Shown: positions 34,012 to 43,831, counted from the stretch's first letter. The stretch: 51,882 bases of DNA from Thalassotalea sp. ND16A (GCF_000764205.1 NZ_JQDZ01000072.1:1-51882); one strand, 5' to 3'. Translations and numbers: made by a program. The notes: generated from the letters alone by a model not told the origin.

Positions 34012-35406
34012 ATGATAAAACAATTTACTTATAAAGCTTACTGTACAGCCCATAAGCTAGCTAAAATTCTATTAAATCGCTACAAATCAACACTTCAATT
34101 TAGAATGGTTGATATCGATGAAAGCGATTTTTCAGACAGTGGGGAAGTTATTGTTTCGGTGGATAAAAGTCTTGTAAAAACTGAAAAGAATGACAGTTGT
34201 TTCGAAAAGAAATCTGTCTATCCCGTTGAAAATATAGTCCCAACAAGTACAAATAATCATCTGAAAAATTCATTCAAGAAGTCAAATTTGAAATTTAGCT
34301 ATGGGATAGACCAAGAAAATTCAAGAGTGTATTGGGAGTCTTTTATATGCCGTTCGCGCATACCGCAAGGCTATAAAAACGAAGCTTTATATTATACTGG
34401 ATTCATAGGAGGTACAAAGGGGTGGTGCCTACCTAGCTGGATTTGGACTAACGCTGCATTAGTCAAACATTATTGTCTTAGTGGTAATTATGATGAGGCA
34501 ATTAAGATTGTAAAGTTACTGTCAAATCTGCAGTTGCCTTGTGGCGGTTGGGTAGTTCGTGATGATTATACAACTAAAGGACCTATGCCAATTGTTGCTC
34601 CAAATGATTCTGCATATATCGCAAATAATGCCTTCCTGGAATTATACAAAGTAACTAAAGATGATAAATATCTAAACATTGCAGTCAAATGTGCAGATTG
34701 GATTATATCTGTTGCTAGACCTGATGGATTGGTTTTTACTGGCTATGATGAAAGAAATGGAAAATGGATTACTAATCACATAATCGTAGATATTGGTTTC
34801 ACTGCCGCTCTTTTTGCCAATATCTATGAAATTACTAAAGAAGTTCGATACAAAGCGTTTCTCGAAAAGTTTGTAGAAAGTTATGTTTCACTTTTCTTTG
34901 TGAGATCTAATTCTGGATTTGCGACTAGTATTGACTCTAACAATAATCCTAATTCTGGAATGTTTGCGCGTGGTCAGGCTTGGGCATTGGAAGGTTTAAT
35001 TCCAGCTTATAAAGTGTTGCAGTCTCCTGAGCTAAAAGTTGTAATCGATAGTACGGTTGCAAATATCATAAGCTACCAGCTTCCCAATGGAGGGTGGCCA
35101 TACAATTTCAAAAGACCTTTACTTGGGGAAGATTGCAAAGGAGTACCAATAATAGCAAAATCAATCTTAGACTGGGGCGAACTTTTTCCAAACGACTTTA
35201 TTACGAGATCTGCATTCCAAGCCTTAAATTGGTGTAGAGAACATACAGGAGTTGATGGTGATGAAAAAGGAGGTATTTTTTCATATTGTATGGAAGGAGC
35301 AGTTGTGCACAATTTTTACACTTCAACAGCATTTGTTTACAGCTCTGCTTATGCTATCCAGTTAGAAGAATCTTTGGGGAATTATGAACTCAATTATAAT
35401 CACTGA
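34012..35406 (+). CDS. Alpha/alpha-toroid protein, VpsJ-like
   Basis: The 464-residue protein has a variable polar N-terminus (1-100). A helical-hairpin repeat region follows with glycine-tryptophan turns (LQLPCGGWVVRD, YQLPNGGWPYNF), conserved WALEGL and a repeated pattern around SAYIANNAFLELY. This looks like a six-hairpin (alpha/alpha) barrel as in unsaturated glucuronyl hydrolases and VpsJ-type exopolysaccharide proteins. No signal peptide is seen, so it appears cytoplasmic, which is odd for a hydrolase of polymer. Whether it is catalytic is unknown. It overlaps the next gene by 23 bases. Confidence 0.5.
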   Translation: MIKQFTYKAYCTAHKLAKILLNRYKSTLQFRMVDIDESDFSDSGEVIVSVDKSLVKTEKNDSCFEKKSVYPVENIVPTSTNNHLKNSFKKSNLKFSYGIDQENSRVYWESFICRSRIPQGYKNEALYYTGFIGGTKGWCLPSWIWTNAALVKHYCLSGNYDEAIKIVKLLSNLQLPCGGWVVRDDYTTKGPMPIVAPNDSAYIANNAFLELYKVTKDDKYLNIAVKCADWIISVARPDGLVFTGYDERNGKWITNHIIVDIGFTAALFANIYEITKEVRYKAFLEKFVESYVSLFFVRSNSGFATSIDSNNNPNSGMFARGQAWALEGLIPAYKVLQSPELKVVIDSTVANIISYQLPNGGWPYNFKRPLLGEDCKGVPIIAKSILDWGELFPNDFITRSAFQALNWCREHTGVDGDEKGGIFSYCMEGAVVHNFYTSTAFVYSSAYAIQLEESLGNYELNYNH

Positions 35407-36337
35407 GAATATAACTGATGGCATTTGGTTAAAAGGCGCTCTTCGTGTCGCTTCCAAAACTTTATCATCCATAGAAAATATTTCTAAAGAAGAACTTTTG
35501 GCTTCCCCAGAGAAATATAAAGGTGTCAAATTTATATTCTCAACTTGGCATATGCCTGTCTTTAGCGAGTCCGAAATAAAGACATATTTTCCGCTTTTAA
35601 AATGTATTTATTATATTGCAGGATCTGTTGAGTACTTTGTTAAGCCTTTTGAAAGATGCGGGATAACTGTTGTGTCGGCTATTGAGGAGAATTCAGTTCC
35701 TGTTGCTGAATTCGTTGTTGCGCAGATCGTTTTGGCGAATAAAGGCGCTTTTGAATCTCAACGTTATTATAAAAAACCTTTTTGGAAATTAAGTTTCAGG
35801 CTTGCTAGACGATACCCCTCCCGTCGTGTTGGAAACTATAGAGCTAAAATTGGCCTTATAGGGCTTGGATGTGTAGGAGAAAAAGTTTTAAAGTTACTTC
35901 GGAGCTACGATTTTGAAATATATATTTGTGATCCTAAAGTTAGTGACATTAAGGCGAAGAACTTAGGGGCTGAGAAATGCGACTTAGTCGAGATGTTTAA
36001 ACAATGTGATGTAATATCCAATCATCTACCCGATATAGTCTCGACCAAGGATATTTTAAATATTAAACTTTTCTCTTTAATGAAGACAAGTGCTGTGTTT
36101 ATCAATACAGGAAGGGGGGCACAAGTAGTTGAAAAAGATTTAGTAAAGGCAATGCGCGATAAGCCTTATGCGAGCTCTTTACTTGACGTAACCCGAAGGG
36201 AGCCTCCATTACCTTGGTCACCACTTTTGCGGACAGCTAATATTTTTCTAACACCTCACATTGCTGGTAGCCAATCGTTTGAGTACCAGCGAATGGTTGA
36301 TGCAATGGTTCGGGTATACGAGTCTACGATCGAATAG
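35384..36337 (+). CDS. D-isomer-specific 2-hydroxyacid dehydrogenase family protein
   Basis: The 317-residue protein has the NAD-binding motif GLIGLGCVGEK at about 156-166. INTGRGAQVVEKDLV holds the substrate arginine region, and TPHIAGSQSFEYQ carries the catalytic-type histidine. The N-terminal substrate domain is divergent. Family members reduce 2-keto acids or oxidise D-2-hydroxyacids. In a polysaccharide locus it may prepare a hydroxyacid substituent or act on a sugar acid; that is inference. The ATG lies within the end of the preceding gene. Confidence 0.75.
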   Translation: MNSIIITENITDGIWLKGALRVASKTLSSIENISKEELLASPEKYKGVKFIFSTWHMPVFSESEIKTYFPLLKCIYYIAGSVEYFVKPFERCGITVVSAIEENSVPVAEFVVAQIVLANKGAFESQRYYKKPFWKLSFRLARRYPSRRVGNYRAKIGLIGLGCVGEKVLKLLRSYDFEIYICDPKVSDIKAKNLGAEKCDLVEMFKQCDVISNHLPDIVSTKDILNIKLFSLMKTSAVFINTGRGAQVVEKDLVKAMRDKPYASSLLDVTRREPPLPWSPLLRTANIFLTPHIAGSQSFEYQRMVDAMVRVYESTIE

Positions 36338-36777
36338 TATTCATTTAGGTTTGGAGTATAAAATAGAAGCTGAAACGTTTAGTAGACAAAGTATGTCTCT
36401 TGGAATTCAGTAAAAATAGATTAAATGGGTATTTAATTAAATAAATTGCGAATAGGAATAATTAGAATATAACTTGGTGCCATGCCATATATCGCCATCA
36501 GATTAGTAATCTTACTTGCATTGTTTTGGTTTCATGAAATCAAAACATCCTTAACGTTATTTTACATTTATTGTTAGGACTTTTTGTTTCAACTGTTAAC
36601 AGAACTCAGGCGTATTAGATAAAATTTGAATGATGATTTGAAATTTCCAAGAGAACTTTATGTTTCTTAGAATGATTTAATCTCCAAAGTAACTAAACGC
36701 TAGTATAGGAAGACTCTGTTGAAACGGTTCTAGAGCTGGAACGTTTACAATTAGACATTTTAAGATAGGCAAACAAA
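36338..36777. other. Intergenic 0.44 kb within the biosynthetic block
   Basis: AT-rich, without terminator or convincing promoter. A 31-codon frame at 36483-36578 (beginning MPYIAIRLVILLALFWF, then a stop) has a membrane-like composition and may be a remnant of a lost gene. AAGATAGG precedes the next ATG. Confidence 0.4.
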
Positions 36778-37830
36778 ATGAAATATTATTACATCAAACT
36801 TAAAAGGTATTTACTAAAAACACTGTTTAGTTTTGGAGTAATGCAAGTTAAAAAGAATCATCAACATATAAAATGGGGAGTCATAGGGCTGGGGTATATG
36901 GGGGAAACCCTCTCTTCAACTATAGATTTCTCTGTTTCAGGTCGAGTTGCTGCGGTTGCATCTCGTTCTAAAACCAAGGCAATTAAATTTGCTAAACGTC
37001 ATGGAAATTGTAAGCCGTTTGGCAGTTATGAATCGATGATATTAGACGATACACTGAAACTAGATGTTATTTACATTTGTACCCCTCTTGAAACACACCG
37101 TGATCTGATTGAAAAATGCCTAATGGCAGGTAGAAATGTTATTTGTGAAAAACCTATTACTAATAATGATTCTGACCTCAAATATCTTGCAAAATTAGCA
37201 TCAGATCAAAAATGCCTACTAATAGAGGCTATGTGGATGAATTGTCTTCCGACTTTTAGAAAAGCAGTAGAGCTGGTTGAAAGAGGTACTATTGGGCAGG
37301 TTCAGCTAGTTAGAGCAGACTTGAATAAACAGGAAATATACGACAGTCAACATCATTTGTCTGCGGGGGGAGTACTTGCTAATTATGGTGTTTATGCTCT
37401 CTCATTTATAACCTCATTTTTAAAAGGAATGCCTAAAGAATTTTCATCGGCAGTTCGCTATTCATCCTCGAATGTAGACACAAATTGGCATATACATGCG
37501 ACAAGAGGCGAGGGAGTCGGGATAATAAATCTTTCATCAAACTTTTCTGCGTCCAGTAAAGCAATTGTGGCGGGAGATTCTGGTTCTATTGTGTGGGAAG
37601 CTCAATTTAATAGAACTAACACTATTACACTATATAATGAGGCTGGAACTGAAGTAGAGAAGTTTTCATATCACTATCAGTTTGAAGGGTTTGAGCATAT
37701 GGTAGATGAAGTAGCACATTGTGTTTTAAATAATATGACAGAGAGTGAGTTAATGCCTTTAGAAAATTCAATTTCGGTTGCAAGATGGATGAATATGCTT
37801 TTGGAAAAGAATAAACAGGTGAGTTCTTAA
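36778..37830 (+). CDS. Gfo/Idh/MocA family oxidoreductase
   Basis: The 350-residue protein has a Rossmann motif WGVIGLGYMGE at about 33-43 and the family signature CEKPIT at about 124-129. AHCV-type C-terminal helices and the HYQFEGFEHMVDEV segment typical of the substrate domain follow. Members oxidise or reduce sugars and sugar nucleotides with NAD(P). Residues 1-21 are an unusual extension; Met22 (36841) gives a normal family start but its GGAG is only 2 bases away, so the upstream ATG is kept. It is followed after 3 bases by the next gene. Confidence 0.85.
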   Translation: MKYYYIKLKRYLLKTLFSFGVMQVKKNHQHIKWGVIGLGYMGETLSSTIDFSVSGRVAAVASRSKTKAIKFAKRHGNCKPFGSYESMILDDTLKLDVIYICTPLETHRDLIEKCLMAGRNVICEKPITNNDSDLKYLAKLASDQKCLLIEAMWMNCLPTFRKAVELVERGTIGQVQLVRADLNKQEIYDSQHHLSAGGVLANYGVYALSFITSFLKGMPKEFSSAVRYSSSNVDTNWHIHATRGEGVGIINLSSNFSASSKAIVAGDSGSIVWEAQFNRTNTITLYNEAGTEVEKFSYHYQFEGFEHMVDEVAHCVLNNMTESELMPLENSISVARWMNMLLEKNKQVSS

Positions 37831-37833
37831 GTT

Positions 37834-39369
37834 ATGACCTTAGAAAATCGAATATCAAATATACGGGATATAGTTAGAGATGCTTGTAATTCATGGGTTA
37901 AGCCTGTGGGAAGTGAACGATTAGAATTTGTTGATCCTAATGATGGCGAAGAAATTTCAGCACACTATGGAGCGTCTCATTTTGCTGTGAGTCTCATTAT
38001 AAATGGGCGTATGAACTCCGACCTAGATAGTTACGATAAAGGGGTCCTTTTACTTAGAAGTGTACTTGATGGCTGGGAAAATAACACACTTCTTAAGGAC
38101 TTTCACTTCGATTTTAATAATTTTGCTTTATGCCTAGCGGAAGAATATCTGAAGACGGACGAAAACGATATAAGAAGTAATATCAGAAAAATAGTTATTC
38201 AGACAATTGATAGTAAACACTATACGGTTAATTGGTTGCCAATGCGCATGTATGTTAACCAAAAAAGGGGGCTATGGAGTGGTTCAGAGAAATTTAATAA
38301 GAATGTACTTTATTGTAAAGAGCTAATTAAGTCCGCTACAAATAGCGACGGAGGTATAGAGGATTGCCTTCCCAAAGGGCGAAGCTTTAATCTTCAATAT
38401 AATGTTGCAACAGTCGCCTTACTCCAGTTTATTAACTGTAGAGGAGGGGAATTTGATATTTCGCGTGAACTTGGTTTTTTACTTGATAAAGTATTGCCAG
38501 ACGGAGATATAAACTATCATGGACGAGGTGCAAATCAAATATTTGGATGGGGGTTGTGGATTTATTTACTATCATCTAGCGGAAGGCTCGATGAATTAAC
38601 CCAAGCTTTAGATTTTCTGACAGAAAAGATCGAGATAACTGTTCGAAATCAAAACCTGATGCTAAACGATTGGCATGGAGAAGAAAAGTACTTGTGGTGG
38701 GACTACCACTATTGCTCGGTTTATAACGCGCATTTAGTATTTTGGTTATCACTTGCACTCCAAGACTATTGTAAAAAACCTGTTAAGCCTATTTACCCGA
38801 AAAAGTCTAGTACGGGAGTTCTAGTTACATCGAATCGTAATTATTTTTCTGTAAGCTTTGAAGGAAGAAGTGACTATTTAGCAGAGAAAGGTCCTATGTT
38901 GAGTGCATTATGGGTTAAGGGCTACGGTACTGTATTCAAATCAACTATGGGGCCATGGTTAGGGCTGTTTGGTAATAGATATTTGGAAGAATCAGTACTC
39001 AGGAATTATATAGGTTTGCTTTCGGTAAAACCGAATTTTAGTTTTCAAAATAATCGTGTTTTTCGGAGATTATCAAGATTTTTTGTGGATCGTCAGTCTA
39101 TAAAATTCACTCCGTTATTTAATAATTTCAGAACGAGTATTGATAAAGATAAAATAGTCTTCACATATATTAATAGCGGTAACCAAAAAGCTATGTTTAA
39201 TTTGCCTGTGATTCAGGGTCCTGGTGAATGTCCTGAATTTAGTCTGATTTTGGATGGCCGCCCATCGAAACTTAGGCTTGATATTAAATATAGAAATCAG
39301 TATGGATGGTGCAACCTTTATAAAAGCGAAGTATCAACGGCACGAGAATGGGTTCTTGTGGTTAAATAA
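37834..39369 (+). CDS. Uncharacterised protein with alpha/alpha-toroid-like N-terminal part
   Basis: The 511-residue protein is not a family I can name. Residues about 1-310 show helical hairpins with conserved turns (GASHFAVSLIINGRM, SDGGIEDCLPKG, DGDINYHGRGANQIFGWG, WWDYHYCSVYNAHLVFW), like toroid folds of heparinase- or lyase-type proteins. Residues about 320-511 look beta-rich, as in a C-terminal sandwich domain. There is no signal peptide or membrane segment. It follows the oxidoreductase after 3 bases, so both probably serve one step of the polysaccharide pathway. A lyase or epimerase-like role is possible but unsupported. Confidence 0.45.
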   Translation: MTLENRISNIRDIVRDACNSWVKPVGSERLEFVDPNDGEEISAHYGASHFAVSLIINGRMNSDLDSYDKGVLLLRSVLDGWENNTLLKDFHFDFNNFALCLAEEYLKTDENDIRSNIRKIVIQTIDSKHYTVNWLPMRMYVNQKRGLWSGSEKFNKNVLYCKELIKSATNSDGGIEDCLPKGRSFNLQYNVATVALLQFINCRGGEFDISRELGFLLDKVLPDGDINYHGRGANQIFGWGLWIYLLSSSGRLDELTQALDFLTEKIEITVRNQNLMLNDWHGEEKYLWWDYHYCSVYNAHLVFWLSLALQDYCKKPVKPIYPKKSSTGVLVTSNRNYFSVSFEGRSDYLAEKGPMLSALWVKGYGTVFKSTMGPWLGLFGNRYLEESVLRNYIGLLSVKPNFSFQNNRVFRRLSRFFVDRQSIKFTPLFNNFRTSIDKDKIVFTYINSGNQKAMFNLPVIQGPGECPEFSLILDGRPSKLRLDIKYRNQYGWCNLYKSEVSTAREWVLVVK

Positions 39370-39659
39370 TCGTTTACTATTTTGTAGAAAAAGAATTATG
39401 TCTTTTTATATTATAATCCTGGAAAGGTCATGAATACACCGGAAATAAGGTTGTTTAATATCCCTTCCAATTAGGTCCTACTCTTAAGTGTCTATTAAAT
39501 AATATCTATTAAAACGCTTGAATTGTATCCGATCTTATCTATAGGCTACAGAACAAATAAAAATTGAACATGCCTTGTCAAACATTCTAATGTTAGTTTT
39601 GGCAACTGTTTTTATCGGGCAAGAAGTTTCGTAATCTTTCCCTCTCTAAAGAGATTAAC

Positions 39660-40793
39660 ATGAAGAAAAAATTGCTAATAAATGCTGCAAATCTACATTT
39701 TGGTGGTGCAGTACAAGTCGCTACGTCATTTATTCAAGAATTGATTGAAATCATAATCGATACCCCAAAGGATTATGAAATTAATGTTGTAGTATCATCA
39801 GAAGTCGATTTAAACTTAAGGAAATTGGACTTAAAGTTAAGCTCGCTAAATTCATATGTAGTTCATGATATTTATGGTCTTAAGGCCGCGTTTATAATGA
39901 ATAAGAATTTATTTCAAAAGTTTGATGTTTCATTTTCAGTATTTGGCCCTAATTATTTTAATATGAAGTCAAAGTATTCTATATGTGGTTTTGCACAACC
40001 CTGGATCATTTATCCTAATAATTCAGTATATGGAAATTTGAGTATAATAGATAAAATAAAAACTAAACTAAAGTTTTGGGTGCAATGGTACTTTTATAAG
40101 AAAAATAACGTTTTAATTGTTGAGTTGCCCCATGTTAAAACCTCTTTAATAGATAAGAAAGGTTTCAATCCAAACTCTGTAGCTGTCGTTGAGAATTGCT
40201 TTTCATCTATCTATGACAAATCCGAACTTTGGGATGAAATAAAATGGCCTATTGATAATACTAATTTTACTTTAGGTTTTATAGGAAGAGCTTACCCTCA
40301 TAAAAATTTAATTGTATTGAATGAGGTTAATAAAATACTGTTGAAGAAATATAATTTGAATTTAAATTTTATTTTTACGCTGGAAGAGTCTGAGTTTAAT
40401 GAATTGGGGTTCAATCACCAACGTAATTTCTATACCTGTGGAACGATAACCACTTCACAATGCCCAAATTTTTACAAAAAAATTGACGGGCTAATATTTC
40501 CAAGTTTGTTAGAATGTTTCTCTGCTACACCAGTAGAAGCAATGAAGATGAAAGTACCTGTGTTTGCATCTGAAAGACCATTTATAAGAGATTGTTGCGA
40601 TGCTCACGCAATATATTTTGATCCTTTGAGCCCTGATAGTATAGCTGAACTTATTTATAAAAATCATAATAAGGATTTAGATTTAACTAAGATGGCTGGC
40701 AAAGCATATGAGCATGTAAATCATCTTCCAACGGCAAAGGATAGAGCAAAAAAATACTTAAACTTAATAGAAACTAAGCTAGATATTTCGTAG
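39660..40793 (+). CDS. Family 4-type glycosyltransferase
   Basis: The 377-residue GT-B enzyme starts LLINAANLHFGGAVQVATSF. It has LGFIGRAYPHKNL at the start of the donor domain and the E-X7-E motif in LECFSATPVEAM (about 284-294). That motif binds the donor nucleotide in GT4 enzymes. It should add one sugar to the lipid-linked unit. The 290-bp gap before it is AT-rich without recognised sites, and the ribosome-binding site is weak. Confidence 0.85.
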   Translation: MKKKLLINAANLHFGGAVQVATSFIQELIEIIIDTPKDYEINVVVSSEVDLNLRKLDLKLSSLNSYVVHDIYGLKAAFIMNKNLFQKFDVSFSVFGPNYFNMKSKYSICGFAQPWIIYPNNSVYGNLSIIDKIKTKLKFWVQWYFYKKNNVLIVELPHVKTSLIDKKGFNPNSVAVVENCFSSIYDKSELWDEIKWPIDNTNFTLGFIGRAYPHKNLIVLNEVNKILLKKYNLNLNFIFTLEESEFNELGFNHQRNFYTCGTITTSQCPNFYKKIDGLIFPSLLECFSATPVEAMKMKVPVFASERPFIRDCCDAHAIYFDPLSPDSIAELIYKNHNKDLDLTKMAGKAYEHVNHLPTAKDRAKKYLNLIETKLDIS

Positions 40794-40801
40794 GAATCAA
40801 A

Positions 40802-41818
40802 ATGTTCAAAAATAAAATATTACTTATAACAGGCGGAACAGGTTCGTTCGGCAATGCTGTACTAAATCGTTTCTTAGATTCAGATTTTTCGGAAATACGA
40901 ATATTTTCACGTGATGAAAAGAAACAAGATGATATGCGTAAAAAATATCATAATCCTAAAATAAAATTTTATATAGGCGATGTTCGCAATTACGAAAGTG
41001 TTCTAACTGCAACTCGCGGTGTTGATTATATCTTTCATGCAGCTGCGTTAAAGCAGGTACCATCTTGTGAGTTTTATCCAATGGAGGCCGTTAATACGAA
41101 TGTAGTTGGAACTAATAATGTTCTTGAAGCAGCGATAATTAATGGTGTGTCACGTGTTGTATGTTTAAGTACTGATAAGGCTGTTTATCCAATCAATGCT
41201 ATGGGTATTTCAAAAGCCATGATGGAAAAGGTTATGGTGGCTAAAAGCCGTAACTTGGAAAAAACCAATACAGTTATTTGTGGTACGCGCTATGGCAACG
41301 TAATGGCTTCACGCGGCTCTGTCATTCCATTGTTTTTATCTCAAATAAAAGAAGGTAAACCATTAACAATCACTGATGACAACATGACTCGTTTTATGAT
41401 GACATTAGAAGATGCCGTCGATTTAGTCATTCATGCATTCAAAAATGGTCAAAACGGCGATATATTTGTTCAAAAGGCGCCAGCAGCTACGCTAGATGTT
41501 TTAACTAAAGCTATTTTGAAGATTGCTAACTTACCAGAACACCCTGTAGAAATTATTGGCACTCGCCATGGTGAGAAGCTATTTGAAGCTCTATGTAGCC
41601 GAGAAGAAATGTTTGTAGCGGAAGATCAAGGTGAATACTTTAGGATCCCTTCGGATAATCGTGATCTTAATTATGAGAAGTTCTTTGAGGAAGGTGATGA
41701 AGAAATTTCTGAACTAGAAGACTACAACTCTCATAATACCGAAAGATTGGACGTTGATGGCATGGTTGAACTTCTTAAAAAGCTTAATCAAATTAACGTT
41801 TTTGAAGCTGAAAGTTAG
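40802..41818 (+). CDS. UDP-GlcNAc 4,6-dehydratase / 5-epimerase (WbjB/FnlA/WbvB type)
   Basis: The 338-residue extended SDR has GGTGSFGNAV at residues 10-19 and the signature STDKAVYPINAMGISKAMMEK around 122-142. There the usual active-site tyrosine is replaced by methionine, as in FlaA1/WbjB enzymes (Met-X3-Lys). These convert UDP-GlcNAc to UDP-4-keto-6-deoxy-L-sugar intermediates. It opens a tight group with the reductase (10 bases on) and 2-epimerase downstream, the known three-enzyme route to UDP-L-FucNAc or UDP-L-QuiNAc. AGGAA at 40793-40797 is its ribosome-binding site. Confidence 0.88.
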   Translation: MFKNKILLITGGTGSFGNAVLNRFLDSDFSEIRIFSRDEKKQDDMRKKYHNPKIKFYIGDVRNYESVLTATRGVDYIFHAAALKQVPSCEFYPMEAVNTNVVGTNNVLEAAIINGVSRVVCLSTDKAVYPINAMGISKAMMEKVMVAKSRNLEKTNTVICGTRYGNVMASRGSVIPLFLSQIKEGKPLTITDDNMTRFMMTLEDAVDLVIHAFKNGQNGDIFVQKAPAATLDVLTKAILKIANLPEHPVEIIGTRHGEKLFEALCSREEMFVAEDQGEYFRIPSDNRDLNYEKFFEEGDEEISELEDYNSHNTERLDVDGMVELLKKLNQINVFEAES

Positions 41819-41827
41819 GTTCATTAG

Positions 41828-42697
41828 ATGAAAGTATTAATTATTGGCGCAACAGGCATGTTGGGTTATAGCCTATTTAGAAATCTCTCTGAATATTCGG
41901 CGTTAGATGTTTACGGTACTGTTAGAGCTACCAATGATAAAGAAAGCTATTTTTCTAAATTAGAGAGCAAGTTATTTAAAAGTATTGATGTTGAAAATTT
42001 AGAAACTCTCGAATCTGTAGTAAAAGAGCTTAAACCAAATGTTGTTTTAAATTGTATTGGTTTAATAAAACAATATGATTCAGCAAAGGTTCCTGTTGCA
42101 GCTATTAGAACTAATTCGCTGTTACCACACCAAATCGCAGCTATCTGCGATGAAAATAGCGCTAAGCTTATTCACTTTTCTACAGACTGCGTTTTTAGTG
42201 GGAAAAAAGGAAACTATGTTGAATCCGACATTCCTGATGCTAGCGATATTTACGGTAGGTCTAAATTATTAGGTGAGGTTGATTATAAGCCTCATTTAAC
42301 GTTAAGAACTTCAATAATCGGACATGAATTAAGTTCAAATGTTAGTTTGATTGACTGGTTCTTATCTCAAGCTAAAGAAACAAAAGGTTTTTCTAAGGCC
42401 ATATTTAGTGGATTGCCAACATGCTACGTAGCCAAGGTTCTGGTTGATAATATATTTACCAATACTAACTTAACTGGGCTATATCAATTAAGTGTTGACC
42501 CAATAGATAAATTTACATTGTTAAGCAAAGTCGCAAAGGTATATTCAAAAGAAATTACAATTCACGAATCTGATGAGCTTGAGATAGATCGCTCCTTGGA
42601 CTCTAGTCGACTCCGAACTGCATCTAATTACTCACCATTAAGTTGGGACGAGCTGATTAATCTTATGCACACAGATTATTTAAAATACTATAAGTAA
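41828..42697 (+). CDS. RmlD-like sugar-nucleotide 4-keto reductase (WbvR type)
   Basis: The 289-residue SDR has GATGMLG at 7-13, the STDCVFSGKKG segment of RmlD proteins and YGRSK (about 142-146) as the Tyr-X3-Lys catalytic pair. FnlB/CapF of the L-FucNAc route is about 370 residues with a C-terminal cupin domain, which is absent here. The short form instead fits WbvR, the reductase of the V. cholerae O37 UDP-L-RhaNAc/L-QuiNAc route. So L-QuiNAc is the favoured product, by length and context rather than by a diagnostic residue. Confidence 0.75.
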   Translation: MKVLIIGATGMLGYSLFRNLSEYSALDVYGTVRATNDKESYFSKLESKLFKSIDVENLETLESVVKELKPNVVLNCIGLIKQYDSAKVPVAAIRTNSLLPHQIAAICDENSAKLIHFSTDCVFSGKKGNYVESDIPDASDIYGRSKLLGEVDYKPHLTLRTSIIGHELSSNVSLIDWFLSQAKETKGFSKAIFSGLPTCYVAKVLVDNIFTNTNLTGLYQLSVDPIDKFTLLSKVAKVYSKEITIHESDELEIDRSLDSSRLRTASNYSPLSWDELINLMHTDYLKYYK

Positions 42698-42703
42698 CTC
42701 GCT

Positions 42704-43831
42704 ATGAAAAAAATGAAAGTAGTAACGGTCGTAGGTACACGACCTGAAATTATCCGTTTATCAAGAATTATTGATAAGTTAGATGCGCATTGTGAACACA
42801 TTTTAGCGCACACAGGTCAAAATTATGATTACGAGCTTAACCAGATATTCTTTGATGATATGGGCATTCGAGCACCGGATGTGTTTTTAGAATGTGCTGG
42901 TGGAAGCGCAGCAGAAACTATTGCTCAGGTTATCGCTAAGTCTGACGAGTTATTTGCAAAAGAAGAGCCTGAAGCGCTTTTAATTCTTGGTGATACTAAT
43001 AGTGCATTATCGGCAGTTTCGGCGAAAAGGCGTAAAATTCCAATTTTTCATATGGAAGCAGGTAACCGCTGTTTCGATATGAGAGTTCCTGAAGAAATTA
43101 ACCGAAAAATTGTTGACCATATTTCTGATATTAATATGCCTTATAGCTCTATTGCTAGAGATTACTTATTACGCGAAGGATTAAGACCAGAATTTGTTAT
43201 TAAAACTGGCAGCCCGATGGATGAGGTATTAGCATATTATAACGACAAAATTGAGCAATCAGATGTCTTAAATAAGCTAGATGTTGAAGAGGGTAAGTTC
43301 TTTGTTGTTAGCGTACATAGAGAAGAAAACGTTGACTCTCCATCAAACCTTGGTAAGTATGTAAGTGTTTTAAATACAATAGCTGAAAAGTACGGCTTGC
43401 CGATTATTGTATCTACTCACCCAAGAACTAAGAAGAAAATTGATTCTTTAAATTTAGAATTCCACCCTTTAGTAAGATTACTTAAGCCTCTTGGTTTTTC
43501 TGATTATGTTCGATTACAGAAAGAAGCTAAAACTGTTCTTAGTGATAGCGGAACAATCACAGAAGAGTCTTCTATTCTTAATTTTCCAGCAATTAATATT
43601 CGAGAAGCTCATGAAAGACCAGAAGGGTTTGAGCAAGCTTCGGTAATGTTTACAGGTATGGAAATTGACAGAATATTACAGGCTTTAGATATTCTAGAAT
43701 CCCAACCTAGAGGTGAAGACCGTCTTATTAATGTTGTTGATGATTACATTGCTCCAAATGTTTCCGACAAAGTTTTAAGGATTATCACAAGTTATACAGA
43801 CTACGTTAATAAGTTTGTTTGGAAAAAGTAA
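42704..43831 (+). CDS. UDP-N-acetyl sugar 2-epimerase (WbjD/FnlC/WbvD type)
   Basis: The 375-residue WecB-family enzyme has VGTRPEIIRL at its start, HTGQNYDYELNQIFF, HMEAGNRCFDMRVPEE, VSVHREENVD and SDSGTITEESS, covering the known substrate-binding and catalytic segments. The NRCFDMRVPEEINRK version is typical of the epimerases acting last in the L-FucNAc/L-QuiNAc route rather than ManNAc synthesis. The next gene starts directly after the stop codon. Confidence 0.9.
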   Translation: MKKMKVVTVVGTRPEIIRLSRIIDKLDAHCEHILAHTGQNYDYELNQIFFDDMGIRAPDVFLECAGGSAAETIAQVIAKSDELFAKEEPEALLILGDTNSALSAVSAKRRKIPIFHMEAGNRCFDMRVPEEINRKIVDHISDINMPYSSIARDYLLREGLRPEFVIKTGSPMDEVLAYYNDKIEQSDVLNKLDVEEGKFFVVSVHREENVDSPSNLGKYVSVLNTIAEKYGLPIIVSTHPRTKKKIDSLNLEFHPLVRLLKPLGFSDYVRLQKEAKTVLSDSGTITEESSILNFPAINIREAHERPEGFEQASVMFTGMEIDRILQALDILESQPRGEDRLINVVDDYIAPNVSDKVLRIITSYTDYVNKFVWKK

